Shown here: positions 33,795-43,179 of the stretch, one piece after another
How the letters are laid out: each line of letters begins with the position of its first letter
How positions within the stretch are numbered: position 1 is the stretch's first letter
The notes under the pieces: model-generated
Database searches by the model: none
The model's input: only the letters and a program-made list of their open reading frames with translations
What the model was told of the DNA's origin: nothing
Origin: Gymnopilus junonius
Taxonomy: Eukaryota; Basidiomycota; Agaricomycetes; Agaricales; Galerinaceae
Length of the DNA: 64,000 bases
Reading direction: 5' to 3'
Assembly (NCBI GenBank): GCA_015501075.1
Contig: JADNYJ010000046.1
Coordinates: 124,001 to 188,000, forward strand
Made by a program: the position numbers and the translations under genes

Positions 33795-34138
33795 TCACTG
33801 CCACCGGTATTTTCTGAGATATTCCCAACTCTGCAAATCAAAATACTCAGGAAGGTTATCCCAGATATGTTGGCGACTTGTCTTCACTTTCTTGCGAATT
33901 TCCTTTTTGCAATCGCCACAAATGAAATAGCCATGGGCATCGTAAAGGGCAGAGTAGCCTTCAAGATCGAGTAATAGCATCAACTCAGGCCAATATTTTA
34001 TCACGAGCCTTAGGGTGATGGCTCAGTCACAGTTGCATGCCTCTCGGGTATCGCAGTCCACATAATCATCCTCCAGCCAGTCAACTGGAAAATGGCAAAT
34101 TTCACGCATCAATGTGTCTTTTCCGACAGATAGTGCCT
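33795..34138 (-). pseudogene. 3' half of a BTB/POZ-family gene, separated by a transposon
   Basis: Reads ALSVGKDTLMREICHFPVDW, then VDCDTREACNC, and ends with the typical agaricomycete BTB C-terminus FICGDCKKEIRKKV...HIWDNLPEYFDLQSW. A TGA at 34025-34023 interrupts the frame; a CGA codon there would give Arg, so a C-to-T change is a simple explanation. The first codon (GCA at 34136) follows directly from the AAG codon ending the 5' half at 41248, once the transposon and one copy of the 2-bp duplication are removed. It is on the minus strand, with no start codon of its own. Confidence 0.8.
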
Positions 34139-34150
34139 TCATCAGCAAAA
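34139..34150 (+). repeat. Left 12-bp terminal inverted repeat of the Plavaka element
   Basis: TCATCAGCAAAA, exact reverse complement of 41236-41247, preceded by target-site CT at 34137-34138. Confidence 0.85.
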
Positions 34151-34577
34151 GGCCGGGAAATCATTATAACATGTGACTGATCATGGAGGCTATGATCAAT
34201 GAGAAAGTCACGGCTCACCTGTAGCTGATTGCGTCACATCCATGATACGCGTGGTTCACCACGCTTGTTTTGTCTGCATCACCACAACAGCGATCAACGA
34301 CGATCGATTTCGCTCATCACAATGTGATCCTCAACAAATTATGAGTAGATTACGGGTGTATCATAGGCCGACTATGGATGGGTCATTGGTGGGGTGCCGG
34401 GGGTTGCTGGGTGATTGATCTTTTGCTTCCTACCAGTAAGTACTTGTCACTTCTCCCTCAGCAGATGCCTGTCTGACCACCATCCTAGTTCTCTTCGTGT
34501 TTACATCATAGATCCTATCTTACAAATGTTATTTATCTATTGAAAGCCTATACAACGTCCTTCCTTGTCCCCCAGCC

Positions 34578-37500
34578 ATGTTCAAATGCCGATGTGCACG
34601 CAGCTTCCGCGATGTGGCTTACCTCCGACGGCACGAAGCAAAATGCAAGGTCGTCAAAGAACGTGACAAAAGGGTCTTCACAGCGATATCTGGAGGGCCA
34701 CATATGGTGAGTGGGTCGTCGGGAACGAGTTTGCAGCTGTCGACGATGATGACTCCAGCTGTTTCATGGGTCACAGTGGCAGTCGAAAATGCGGAAGAAA
34801 GTGGCGAGTGCTCAACCGCAGCAAGATCTCCCCGCCTCCAACTCTAGCCTTACCCAGGAGATAAGCACGAGTATGAGCATGGTATGTACTTAGACTGTCT
34901 AGCTTTCCTTCAATTTCCTTACATTCACTATCCAGGATTGCGGCTCGCTTTCAAACATTGATGATATTAGCATGGCCAATCCCCTAGTCATCAGGACCAT
35001 TCAGAGATTGCGGATATTCAAGCTGATAGTGTGGCAACACCTGTTCTTCCTGCTCGATGGGTTATTAAGTTGACGGAATGTGCTAGGGCAATGCTCAGGA
35101 TAGCTTGCCAGAGGGGCGGGAATTCTGGAATCTGATATGAAGACACTCGTTCTCCAAGCCCTGAAGAGAGCCCACCCGGCCATCTTCCCCTCTTCTATCC
35201 ATCTTCGCCATCTTCAGGACAGCCACCAACAAGTTCAAATTAGTGCGAACATATCACGGACGCCCGAGCGCGATCCCTCAATCCAGCCTTGCTGATTTCT
35301 TGCAGAAGATGTTCAAACTCTGAGCCAACTCTCAAATACCTTCGGGTGAGCGCAAGACAGTCAAGAGCATCATTCACCCATATCCCAATTTGTCGGCTTT
35401 TATTTTCAACAAGCTTCATTGGAAGGGAGGGAAGAAAACCAAGAGTAGCCAGAAAGAACTGCAAGAAGCTCTTTTGGACCCCGGATTCCACATTGAAGAC
35501 CTTCAAGGTGTTGATTTCGACCGTTTGGATGATGAATTGGCTAAAAAACCAGGCAGTATCATGGAGACTAATGGATGGAAAGAGTCGTGGTCCCGATTGT
35601 CATTCCAACAGGCAAGAAACATACCGCAGCTTCAAGGTGCGAGGATGCATCCTGACGGGAAGAGACCAAGCAGCCATGGCCAATGTGAATGTGGCTGCAG
35701 AAGATGATGCAGCGTCTGATGACGAGTATCCGTCAGGCAGAAAGTATTATGTGTCTGGTCTTCACCACCGCAGTCTTGTCGACATCATGACTGAGGCTTG
35801 CTCAGGACCTGCAGCGAAAGATTACCACTGGCACCCTTTTGAGGAACATTGGACTATGCCGTGGAATCCTGAGCAAAAGGAAAGGGTCTACTGCGAGATA
35901 GTGTCTTCAAAAGCTTTTCTTGAGGCTGACCGTCTTCTCCAAGCATCACCGTGGGAGCCTGGATGTGACCTTCCATGGTCAGTGGTGTCTCTCATACTTT
36001 ATTCAGATGCTACGCATGTTGCACAGTTTGGGCAGGCAAAATTGTGGCCAGTATATACTTGTATTGGCAATGGTTCAAAGTACGTTAGAGCGCGCCCATC
36101 AGCAAATGCAGTGTATAGTACTGCCTTCTTACCATCGGTGAGCTCGTTTAGCTTCATCTTATCCATGCCTGCTTATGCTTACTCGAGTTTAAAGCTCCCT
36201 GATTCTGTTACAGATTTTATATTGAATGATCCCTCTGGAAAGATATCTGCACCCCTACTAGCACACTGTCGGCGTGAACTCTTCCATGGGTGCTGGAGGA
36301 TTATCCTAGATGATGAGCTTCTTGAGGCATATGAACATGGTATTGTTGTTCTCTGTGGGGACGGTATTCTTCGTCGACTTTATCCTCAGATTTTTTTCTA
36401 TTCTGCAGATTATCCTGAAAAGTAGTCTCTTCTTTCTTCACTTGACTTGTGTCCTGATTCAATCTGTTACTTAGGGTTCTCGTGGCTACGATCCGTGATA
36501 TGGGGCAGTGTCCGTGTCCACATTGCAAGGTCAAGAAAGACAAGATTAGCGATGTGGGACTGCCCTCGGATATGGACATTAGACAATCTGTGGCACGACA
36601 AGATAATGAAGATCGCCAAAATTGAGTTCAAGAAGCCCGGTCCCTGATCTATGAGAAGGGCTACATTGTAAATAGCGCTCTTGTGGAAGAATTGCTCAAG
36701 GCAGATTCATTAGTGCCAACAATGGTAAAGTTTTGTCACCGTGCTTGTAATCGAGTTGGAAACTCAATAATTCACAGAATGCTTTTTCCGAGCATCTACA
36801 CAAGTTCGGACTCAATTTTTTTGCTTTAATTGTGGTCAACCTCATGCATGAGATTGAACTCGGCATTTGGAAGGCTCTTATCTTACATCTCATTCAGATT
36901 CTTCATGCCCATGGTCAGAATGTTGTACATGAATTCAATGCTCGGTAAGTTCGTGCAGTGCTCCTAAGAACTGGACATTTAATTCAACACACATGCAGTT
37001 TCCGTCAAGTTGCAGCTTTTGGTTGTTTGACCATTCACAAGTTTCCTCACAATGTTGCCGATCTTACGAAGCTTGCAGCTCGTGATTACGAAGACATTTT
37101 GCAATGCTGCATTCCTTGCCTTGAGGGCCTTTTGCCGTCACCTCATAATGAAACCATTCTCGACCTCTTGTATATTTTAAATTACTGGCACTCACTCACT
37201 AAGCTCCGGATGCACACCGACACCACACTTCAGATTTTCAGACAGGTTACCACTCTCTTGGGTGATGCGCTGCATTACTTTGCAAATGAGACATGCAAAC
37301 ATTTCAATACTTTCGAGATGGACAAGGAATATCAAGCCAGAAATCGTGCCACAACTCAGTGCATTGCAAAAACATCTGGCCCTGGTAATCCCTCATCCAC
37401 AACTGACATGCCCAGTGTCCCTGCACAAGTGTTACCTGGTGCGTTACTGCCTGTGCTGCCTCAGGTCCCTGCACAAGTGTTACTTGGTGCGTCACTGCCT

Positions 37501-38955
37501 GCGCCGCCACCTGCGCTGCCTCAGCCTACGTCCGGTAAACGTCGAAAATATTTCAATGTCTCAACTCCAAAGACACATTTTTTCCCTGACTATGCTGACC
37601 AAATTGAAAAGTTCGGCACGACTGATAATCTTACCACAACACTGGTATGTTCTTCCTTTGTTTCCGATGATTAGTCGAGTCACTATGCTGTATTAGGGAG
37701 AAAGCCGGCATACTCGCATCAAAGGCTACAATAACCAAACCAACTTTAACAATGCAACACCGCAAATTATTGGAATGGAAGTCCGAGAAGCAGTTCACGC
37801 TCGAATGACTCATGAACTTGAATCATTGAAAGCTGAAAGTTCATCAAGTTTCACTTCTACAACTGATTTTGCACAAACCGAGGAACTTGACAGGAGCTAT
37901 TATATTGCTTGTGATGAAAAGAACAAGGTATACATTCCTGATTTTTTGCGAGAACGTCAGGAAGACCCGGCATACCATGTAAGTGCCTTTCTCGAGCACA
38001 GCTACTAATTCAGCATGTCTGACTGATGATGATCTGATTAATAGGAATTCCTGTCTCACCTAAAGACATATTTCCTTCTTATGCGATCTGGAAATGCAAT
38101 TCCAGGAGAAGATCCAAAATTCAGTGATGATGAGCTTTCACAAGTCATCATAAAGGATGACTTCATATTTGCACATGCAACTGCGGCTTTCAACTATATG
38201 ACATATAACATACGACGAGATCAAGATACTGTCAATATTAATTCAGGTCGAAGGGATATTATGTTACCTTCCTTTGAGGATGACAGTTCGACACATCCTT
38301 ACTGGTATGCTCGTGTTCTTGGAATTTACCACGCGCATGTTTTCTATGGTAAGGCACTAAAAGCAGAACACGTCAACTTCCTTTTTGTGTGGTGGTTTGG
38401 ATGTGATACTGAGTGGACTGGTGGGCCCTCTAACCTTCGTCTTGATCATGTTGGCTATGTTCCCAGTAGTGACCATGATGCCTTTGGGTTCCTTGATCCT
38501 AGACTAGTTCTGCGTGCCTGTCACCTAATTCCTGCATTCTCTCTCGGCAGAAATTTATGGCTGCTGGGGTGGTCTACAGCACAAGATTCTTTGATTGGTG
38601 ACTGGGAAAATTACTATGTCAATTGGTATCTTTTTCTTGTTTAAATGCTCAAGTAAAAATACTGATTCTCATGTGTAGGTTTGTGGATCGTGATATGATG
38701 ATGCACTATGTTGGTACTGGGGTGGGTCATCACAAAACAGCAGATTTTCCACGAGAAGATGGTCAACTCAAGACTTCTCTTTCCGGCGAGTTTTACATGG
38801 AGAATGACAGTCACAATGAAGAAGCTATCACGGCACCAGAAATTATCACATCCATTCAACCAGATGATAAGGTATATGATGATGAGGAAGAATTGGAAGG
38901 CGCTCAGGACGATGATGATGAAAATAATTTTGAAGAGGAGGTTTATGAATTGTAA
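34578..38955 (+). CDS. Plavaka-family transposase (interrupted by a stop)
   Basis: Multi-exon transposase, ATG 34578 to TAA 38953-38955. The N-terminus has a degenerate zinc finger (FKCRCARSF ... RRHEAKC). Landmark blocks in order are RKYYVSGLHHRSLVDIM, YHWHPFEEHW, ERVYCEIVSSKAFLE, LILYSDATHVAQFGQAKLWP with GNGSKYVRARPSA, AYEHGIVVLCGDGILRRLYP, SADYPEK, the GQCPCPHC knuckle, IYEKGYIVNSALVEELL, LMHEIELGIWKALILHLIQ, RHTRIKGYNNQTN, and a C-terminal region with FVDRDMMMHYVGTGVGHH. The LYSDATH and LMHEIELG blocks likely supply catalytic acidic residues, by analogy with the CACTA-related Plavaka family. An in-frame TGA at 36623-36625 (between DRQN and VQEAR) breaks the protein. The frame near 35560-35650 is uncertain and may be an intron. 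Confidence 0.85.
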
Positions 38956-39128
38956 AGTCCAATAATTAGTTCTATATTTAGGTGAACGCGTCGCGGCATG
39001 CATCACATGACATGTGTACATATGTTTGGAAGCATTCAACAAACCTTTGTTTATAACTTCCACTATGTTGGCTAACTCCTCATCCCCCCTTTCGTTGTTT
39101 CAACAACCTTTCTTGCCCAATTGCTGCC

Positions 39129-40749
39129 ATGCCTCGCTCTTCCCTACAGCCTACTTCAACATCACGATCTCACAGGATGTTCAAAACCTCCCACGTCTAT
39201 CAAAGAGTGAGAAACAACTGGAGTCAATCTCCACCTCGGGCATCTTCCTCTGAGACAGGGTCATCAAGATCTTCCCCTTTTGTGTCGAGGTCCTCCAGCC
39301 CTTTACCAAGGTCTTCCAGCCCTCCTCGTAGCATCTTATCTCATCGTGACTCACCAGATGAAGAAGACATTCTGTCTGATCCAGAGCCAAACACAACAGT
39401 TGATAAGTACGTGTTTTCAATGTTGTAAATGGCCTGTTATTGATCTATCAAAGTGTCTCCAATGATTATCTAGTTTCTAAAGGCCGCATTCTGGGCCAGA
39501 TCAGACTCATGTGGGATGATCTCCATCCCATCCTCGAAGAAGGCATGCTTATCGATGCCAGCAAGTTTGTCAGGTGAGAAGTTGCCATACTATCCATCTT
39601 TTGCAAGGCGTGTGATACTTCCTAGGCGTCGCCGATGGGCATCAGAATACCGTGACTTAATCTCGGTCATTCCTCTTGCTCCTGATCTTGTCCTTGCCTC
39701 TGGTGAAGGTGGACTCCAGCACATTGCAGCTGAGGTATGCCAGCGCCATGTTTTTGGATTATGTCTGATAACTGCTCAGCTTGATTTCGGGAGAGGAAAA
39801 GCTCATGCCACAGACGTCTCCACCATCAAGGCCAACATCCACCAATGGTATGAATTCCAGCCAGCTATTGATGCAGTTGGCGGGCGTCATCTCTTGGGCT
39901 TCCACCATGCAGCGATTGGTCATATGTTATGTCCTGCAGATCTTGACTGGGATGACCCAAGGTATGTCATGTTTGTCTAATGCTGGCTGCCTTTACTCAC
40001 TCTATCCTTACTTCATCAGCATCAGGAAGGCGCTACAAGATGGCAAGAAGGAGATCTTGCCAAGCGACTTCCCACATGTATTTTGGAAAGATGAGATCAT
40101 TTACGGTGATTTCTTTGAAGGATTCATGCAAGGGGAGCTGGTTGTCAAGGTAAGTATCAATCATCAACTCCAACTCATGTCTTACTTTCTTTCCTTAGGC
40201 TTTTCTACACATTTTTATTGGGCCCAGTGCAGCAAATGACACAACGACTAGTCGCTCAACCAGACAAGGCAATGCTGCAATTCATGGTATCACAACTGTT
40301 ACCATATATGCTATCGCATATGCTGCAACAATAGTAAGTCTTTTTCTCTGGTCATCAGCACCTGAGATTAGAACTGATGTCCTACAAAGCTTCGGTTTGT
40401 TCTCTCAGGGCAGAGCACCATGAGCCGTGGTGCTCGTACCAAAGGAAAATGGCCCTACAAGGATTTCTACAACGAGCTGGTTCAGACAATGCAGGGTATG
40501 GATACTGATGATCTGGAGGATCTCATGGGATGGTGGCAGGAGTGAGCAATCATGGTTTTCTTCCACTGGCTGTACTAATTGACTATCATTAGCACAATAT
40601 TTGGTGGTTATGATGATGAAAACGATGATGAAGACAACAGAAGTAGTATGGCAGCCAGGATGCGTGCACAGGCCAAGGAAAAGTGGGCACGCAAAGCAGC
40701 TGAAGAGGCTGCCACCACTGCCACTGCTGCTGCTCAGCTCACAGCATAG
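39129..40749 (+). CDS. DUF6698-type protein carried inside the Plavaka element
   Basis: ATG 39129, stop TAG 40747-40749, about six introns. The N-terminus is Ser/Pro/Arg-rich (SSRSSPFVSRSSSPLPRSSS) and probably disordered. The conserved part is KGRILGQIRLMWDDLHPI, RRRWASEYRDLISVIP, LDFGRGKAHATDV, HHAAIGHMLCPADLDWDDP, ALQDGKKEILPSDFPHVFW, LVVKAFLHIFIGPSAA and AAIHGITTVTIYAIAYAAT. This order fits DUF6698, an uncharacterised agaricomycete family. Next come KGKWPYKDFYNELVQTM and an Ala/Arg coiled tail (RMRAQAKEKWARKAAEEAA). It lies inside the element's inverted repeats on the transposase strand, 173 bases downstream, so it is part of the transposon. A role as an accessory protein or DNA-binding partner is inference. 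Confidence 0.75.
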
Positions 40750-41235
40750 CAAGCAAGTGCGAATTCTGCTGCTTCTCCTCCTAGTGCCACGGTACCTTCA
40801 CAATAATGACAGTTACCATAATATATTTTATTAATACCCTAATTTACTTCATTTGAATATCATAATTGTGCTTGCCCACTAGTCATTCATTAAGTAAATG
40901 ATGAAGTACAACCAGTGGTGTGGATAGATTGATGTCTTTTCAAAGCTAAAATTTATTCATGATTCGGCAGTAGATGCACTATATCTTGTCCTTGGTCTGA
41001 TCCAGTCTAGTCTACAGTTGGACCATAAGAGATGAAATTGCCCACATCATCAAAGATAACTTCAGACCTTACAGTTTAAATAATATAACTCAGGAATTAT
41101 GGAGAGGACATAACTCGTCCATAAGGTCTATCATGCAGCAATATACTATTACGAGGAATCCTACAGATTATGAGTGATCATGAATGTTGTGATTTGATCG
41201 TAACCGGGTATATCCATGCCGTGAGAGCCGAACCA
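40750..41235. other. 3' non-coding part of the Plavaka element
   Basis: AT-rich sequence between the DUF6698 stop and the right terminal repeat. No frame or further repeat recognised. It probably holds subterminal transposase sites. Confidence 0.4.
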
Positions 41236-41247
41236 TTTTGCTGATGA
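41236..41247 (-). repeat. Right 12-bp terminal inverted repeat of the Plavaka element
   Basis: TTTTGCTGATGA on the + strand, followed by target-site CT at 41248-41249. Confidence 0.85.
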
Positions 41248-42038
41248 CTTTTGTGCTCGACGGGTGAGGTGGACGGATGTGCCATCATCCCGCTCTGATC
41301 CCACATGATTTCTTTCTAAAAAGGATTGTATTGTCAGTAAACAGCAAGCAAATATCTATTAAATGCGAGTTAGATAGGGAGATAGTTACCATCTCATAAA
41401 CCGCAATACAGATCAAATAGGCCACTGGAAGCAATGACTGAATTCCGACATCAGATAGAAAATTTATGAGGTCGAACATATGATATCCGTCCCAGCTTTC
41501 CTTGGAAGATGCTTGCTATATCCTTTGTCCCACATTTCCAGACTCCTCGGAAGATCAACTTCTAGTCGTTCAATGGCCGAATCCCACAAATGATCAATCT
41601 CATATTTCTTCCCAGGCGCAGCATTGACCCAAGCAAAGGCAGTGAAAGTGGATCCGAAGGATTGTATGCCCTAATATTAAACCCATAAATCCGAAGCACC
41701 AACCAGATACAAGAGACGTACTTTACACCATCGTAAAGGACCAACAGGACATTTTCCCAGTCGTTGGCCTCATCCATGACGAGTGCCACTTGACATCCAT
41801 CGGTGGTTGGCTCGCCTTCTGGTTGTGGAACCTCAAACATATCTCTGAAGACTTTTGAGTGCCGAGAAATGACTGACTTGTGGATGCGAAATTGCATTCT
41901 GCCGCTTTGTAGGATGACATTCCCGTCTTCGAACCAAACCTTATCTGAGCGTACAATGGCAGAAGCCTCTCCATCTCTTTCACTCTCTTTTGTCCTTTTC
42001 CGTTTTGTAGTGGGCTTAGAAGAAGGGGACGTTGACAT
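41248..42038 (-). pseudogene. 5' half of a BTB/POZ-family gene, truncated by the Plavaka element
   Basis: ATG 42038 begins MSTSPSSKPTTKRKR, then a BTB core (VWFEDGNVILQSGRMQFRIH, SVISRHSKVFRDMF, VALVMDEANDWENVLLVLYD). Intron 41722-41671 leads to AYNPSDPLSLPLLGSMLRLG. After that the protein is clear only if single missing bases are allowed: near 41615 (before KKYEIDHLWDSAIERLEV), near 41500 (before ESWDGYHMFDLINFLSDVG) and near 41300 (before SERDDGTSVHL). It stops being BTB at 41248, where the transposon begins. BTB proteins mediate oligomerisation or Cul3 binding; this family is expanded in mushrooms. The gene is broken by insertion, slips, and a TGA in the other half. Confidence 0.8.
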
Positions 42039-42304
42039 CGTATGATATAGGATACAAGAAGAAGATTTGATTTTTGAATGATGATTTGGTCACAAGTCAA
42101 ATGATCTGTCACTGCGCGTCAGATTGGCCCAAAAAAGGTCTGACTGCGCCTCGCTCCGCCTGCACATCCTTTGTCTATAACAGGTGATTTTTCATTCTCG
42201 ATGCCCGGACGTCAATAATTGAAATCTCATCTCATCATTTGAATGATCATTGACGAAGACGGATGATGATGATGATGACCAGTGTGTGGTCCCATGAAGG
42301 ATAG
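42039..42304. other. Upstream region of the BTB remnant
   Basis: Short promoter-side spacer with a GATGAT-type simple repeat at 42264-42278. No gene seen. Confidence 0.4.
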
Positions 42305-42910
42305 GATCAACTTCTGGCGGATCTTGTCTCCAACGGAGGTAAGGATTTTGGCTGATTTTTCCTCTCCGACTAAGGCGTCTTCCTCTCATAAGGCAAATTC
42401 GGAATCTGGGGTGGAAACCAACAGTACGTTTATAGGCAACGAGTGTCCTTCCTCGACTAAAGCGCTTTAAGATTTACGGTCCGGAACATCACTATCAACA
42501 ATGCGCAAACTGGTGTCTACAGCTCGCAAGCGTCAGTTCAGCCTGGGTGATAATCAAATTACTTCATACAGACAACTGGTGCACTGGCTATCATCGACGC
42601 TGTAGCAACCAATACGCCCATTTTCTTACGATCTTCCCAACCAAGCAACGGCCATCTGACCGGATCGCTCGTGTCAAATAACGTGAAGTTGAACAACGTT
42701 CCCGTCGCTGTCGGGGTTGTAGGCGGTGCCGGCGTTCTCAATGGAGGCAACCACGATCACTTCCTGGGGGCAAGGCAATGTTTTCCATGGCACAAGTTCA
42801 TCTGGTACATTCACCCAGGGCAATCTGCATATTTCCAATAAACGGTCAAGTCTCCCCGATGACTCTAGAATTAACAGCGCGACAAACCTTCAAGATAGAA
42901 CTCCTGGCTG
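42305..42910 (+). pseudogene. GH55 glucanase gene fragment with internal deletion
   Basis: Reads in GH55 order on the + strand: GCAAATTCGGAATCTGGGGT (KFGIWG, ~42391), VRNITINNAQTGVYSS (~42480-42530), TTGALAIIDAVATNTPIF (~42571) and SNNVKLNNVPVAVGVVGG (~42675-42728). Text ending ~42900 still matches GH55 copy 1. Intron sequences match copy 1 too, for example TTCAGCCTGGGTGATAATC at 42537-42555, so this is a DNA-level copy and not a spliced retrocopy. The exons coding WTYQGITFNNCQ and VGFDIASGGL are missing: AGCTCG from one exon joins CAAGCG from a later intron near 42530. No start, no stop, several frame breaks: not functional. Confidence 0.85.
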
Positions 42911-43179
42911 CCACTCAGACTGTTGGCGTTAACACCCCAGAGCTAGTTCTGGTAGATCGACTGCAAATGGCAATTGAGTGGCAAGAATCATGAAATGGTA
43001 GGACGTAAATTCCCAATTTGACAAACTTATGGGAAGCAGCGCGTGCTGGTGAAGCTGTGAGTGCGTCGGCTGGAGAAATGATGTTGACTTATTTCCTTCT
43101 GCAAATGAATGATCATTCGATTTGACTTCCTCTTAAGTATTCTAAAAATCAAAAACCGAGGCCGTTGGCCCATTAATTT
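42911..43179. other. Spacer between the GH55 fragment and GH55 copy 2
   Basis: Nothing supported beyond 3' flanking sequence. Confidence 0.3.

Larger units (their letters stand above)
34139..41247 (+). mobile_element. Plavaka-type DNA transposon, 7109 bp, inserted in a BTB gene
   Basis: The left end is TCATCAGCAAAA (34139-34150) and the right end TTTTGCTGATGA (41236-41247), a perfect 12-bp terminal inverted repeat. It is flanked by a 2-bp direct repeat CT (34137-34138 and 41248-41249). Inside are a Plavaka-type transposase gene and a DUF6698 gene, both + strand. The borders are confirmed independently: the minus-strand BTB reading frame continues in phase across the predicted empty site (RRAQK then ALSVGK). 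The transposase has at least one in-frame stop, so this copy may no longer be autonomous. The long spacing and two-gene cargo resemble intact agaricomycete Plavaka copies. Confidence 0.9.

Noticed and set aside
33795..42038. Two separate BTB genes, one on each side of the transposon.
   Set aside because: The left piece lacks a start and BTB core, the right piece lacks the C-terminal block, and the two join in frame at the transposon target site. They are one gene.
42305..42910. Processed (retro-) copy of GH55.
   Set aside because: Intron sequence such as the TTCAGCCTGGGTGATAATC stretch is still present and there is no poly-A tail.
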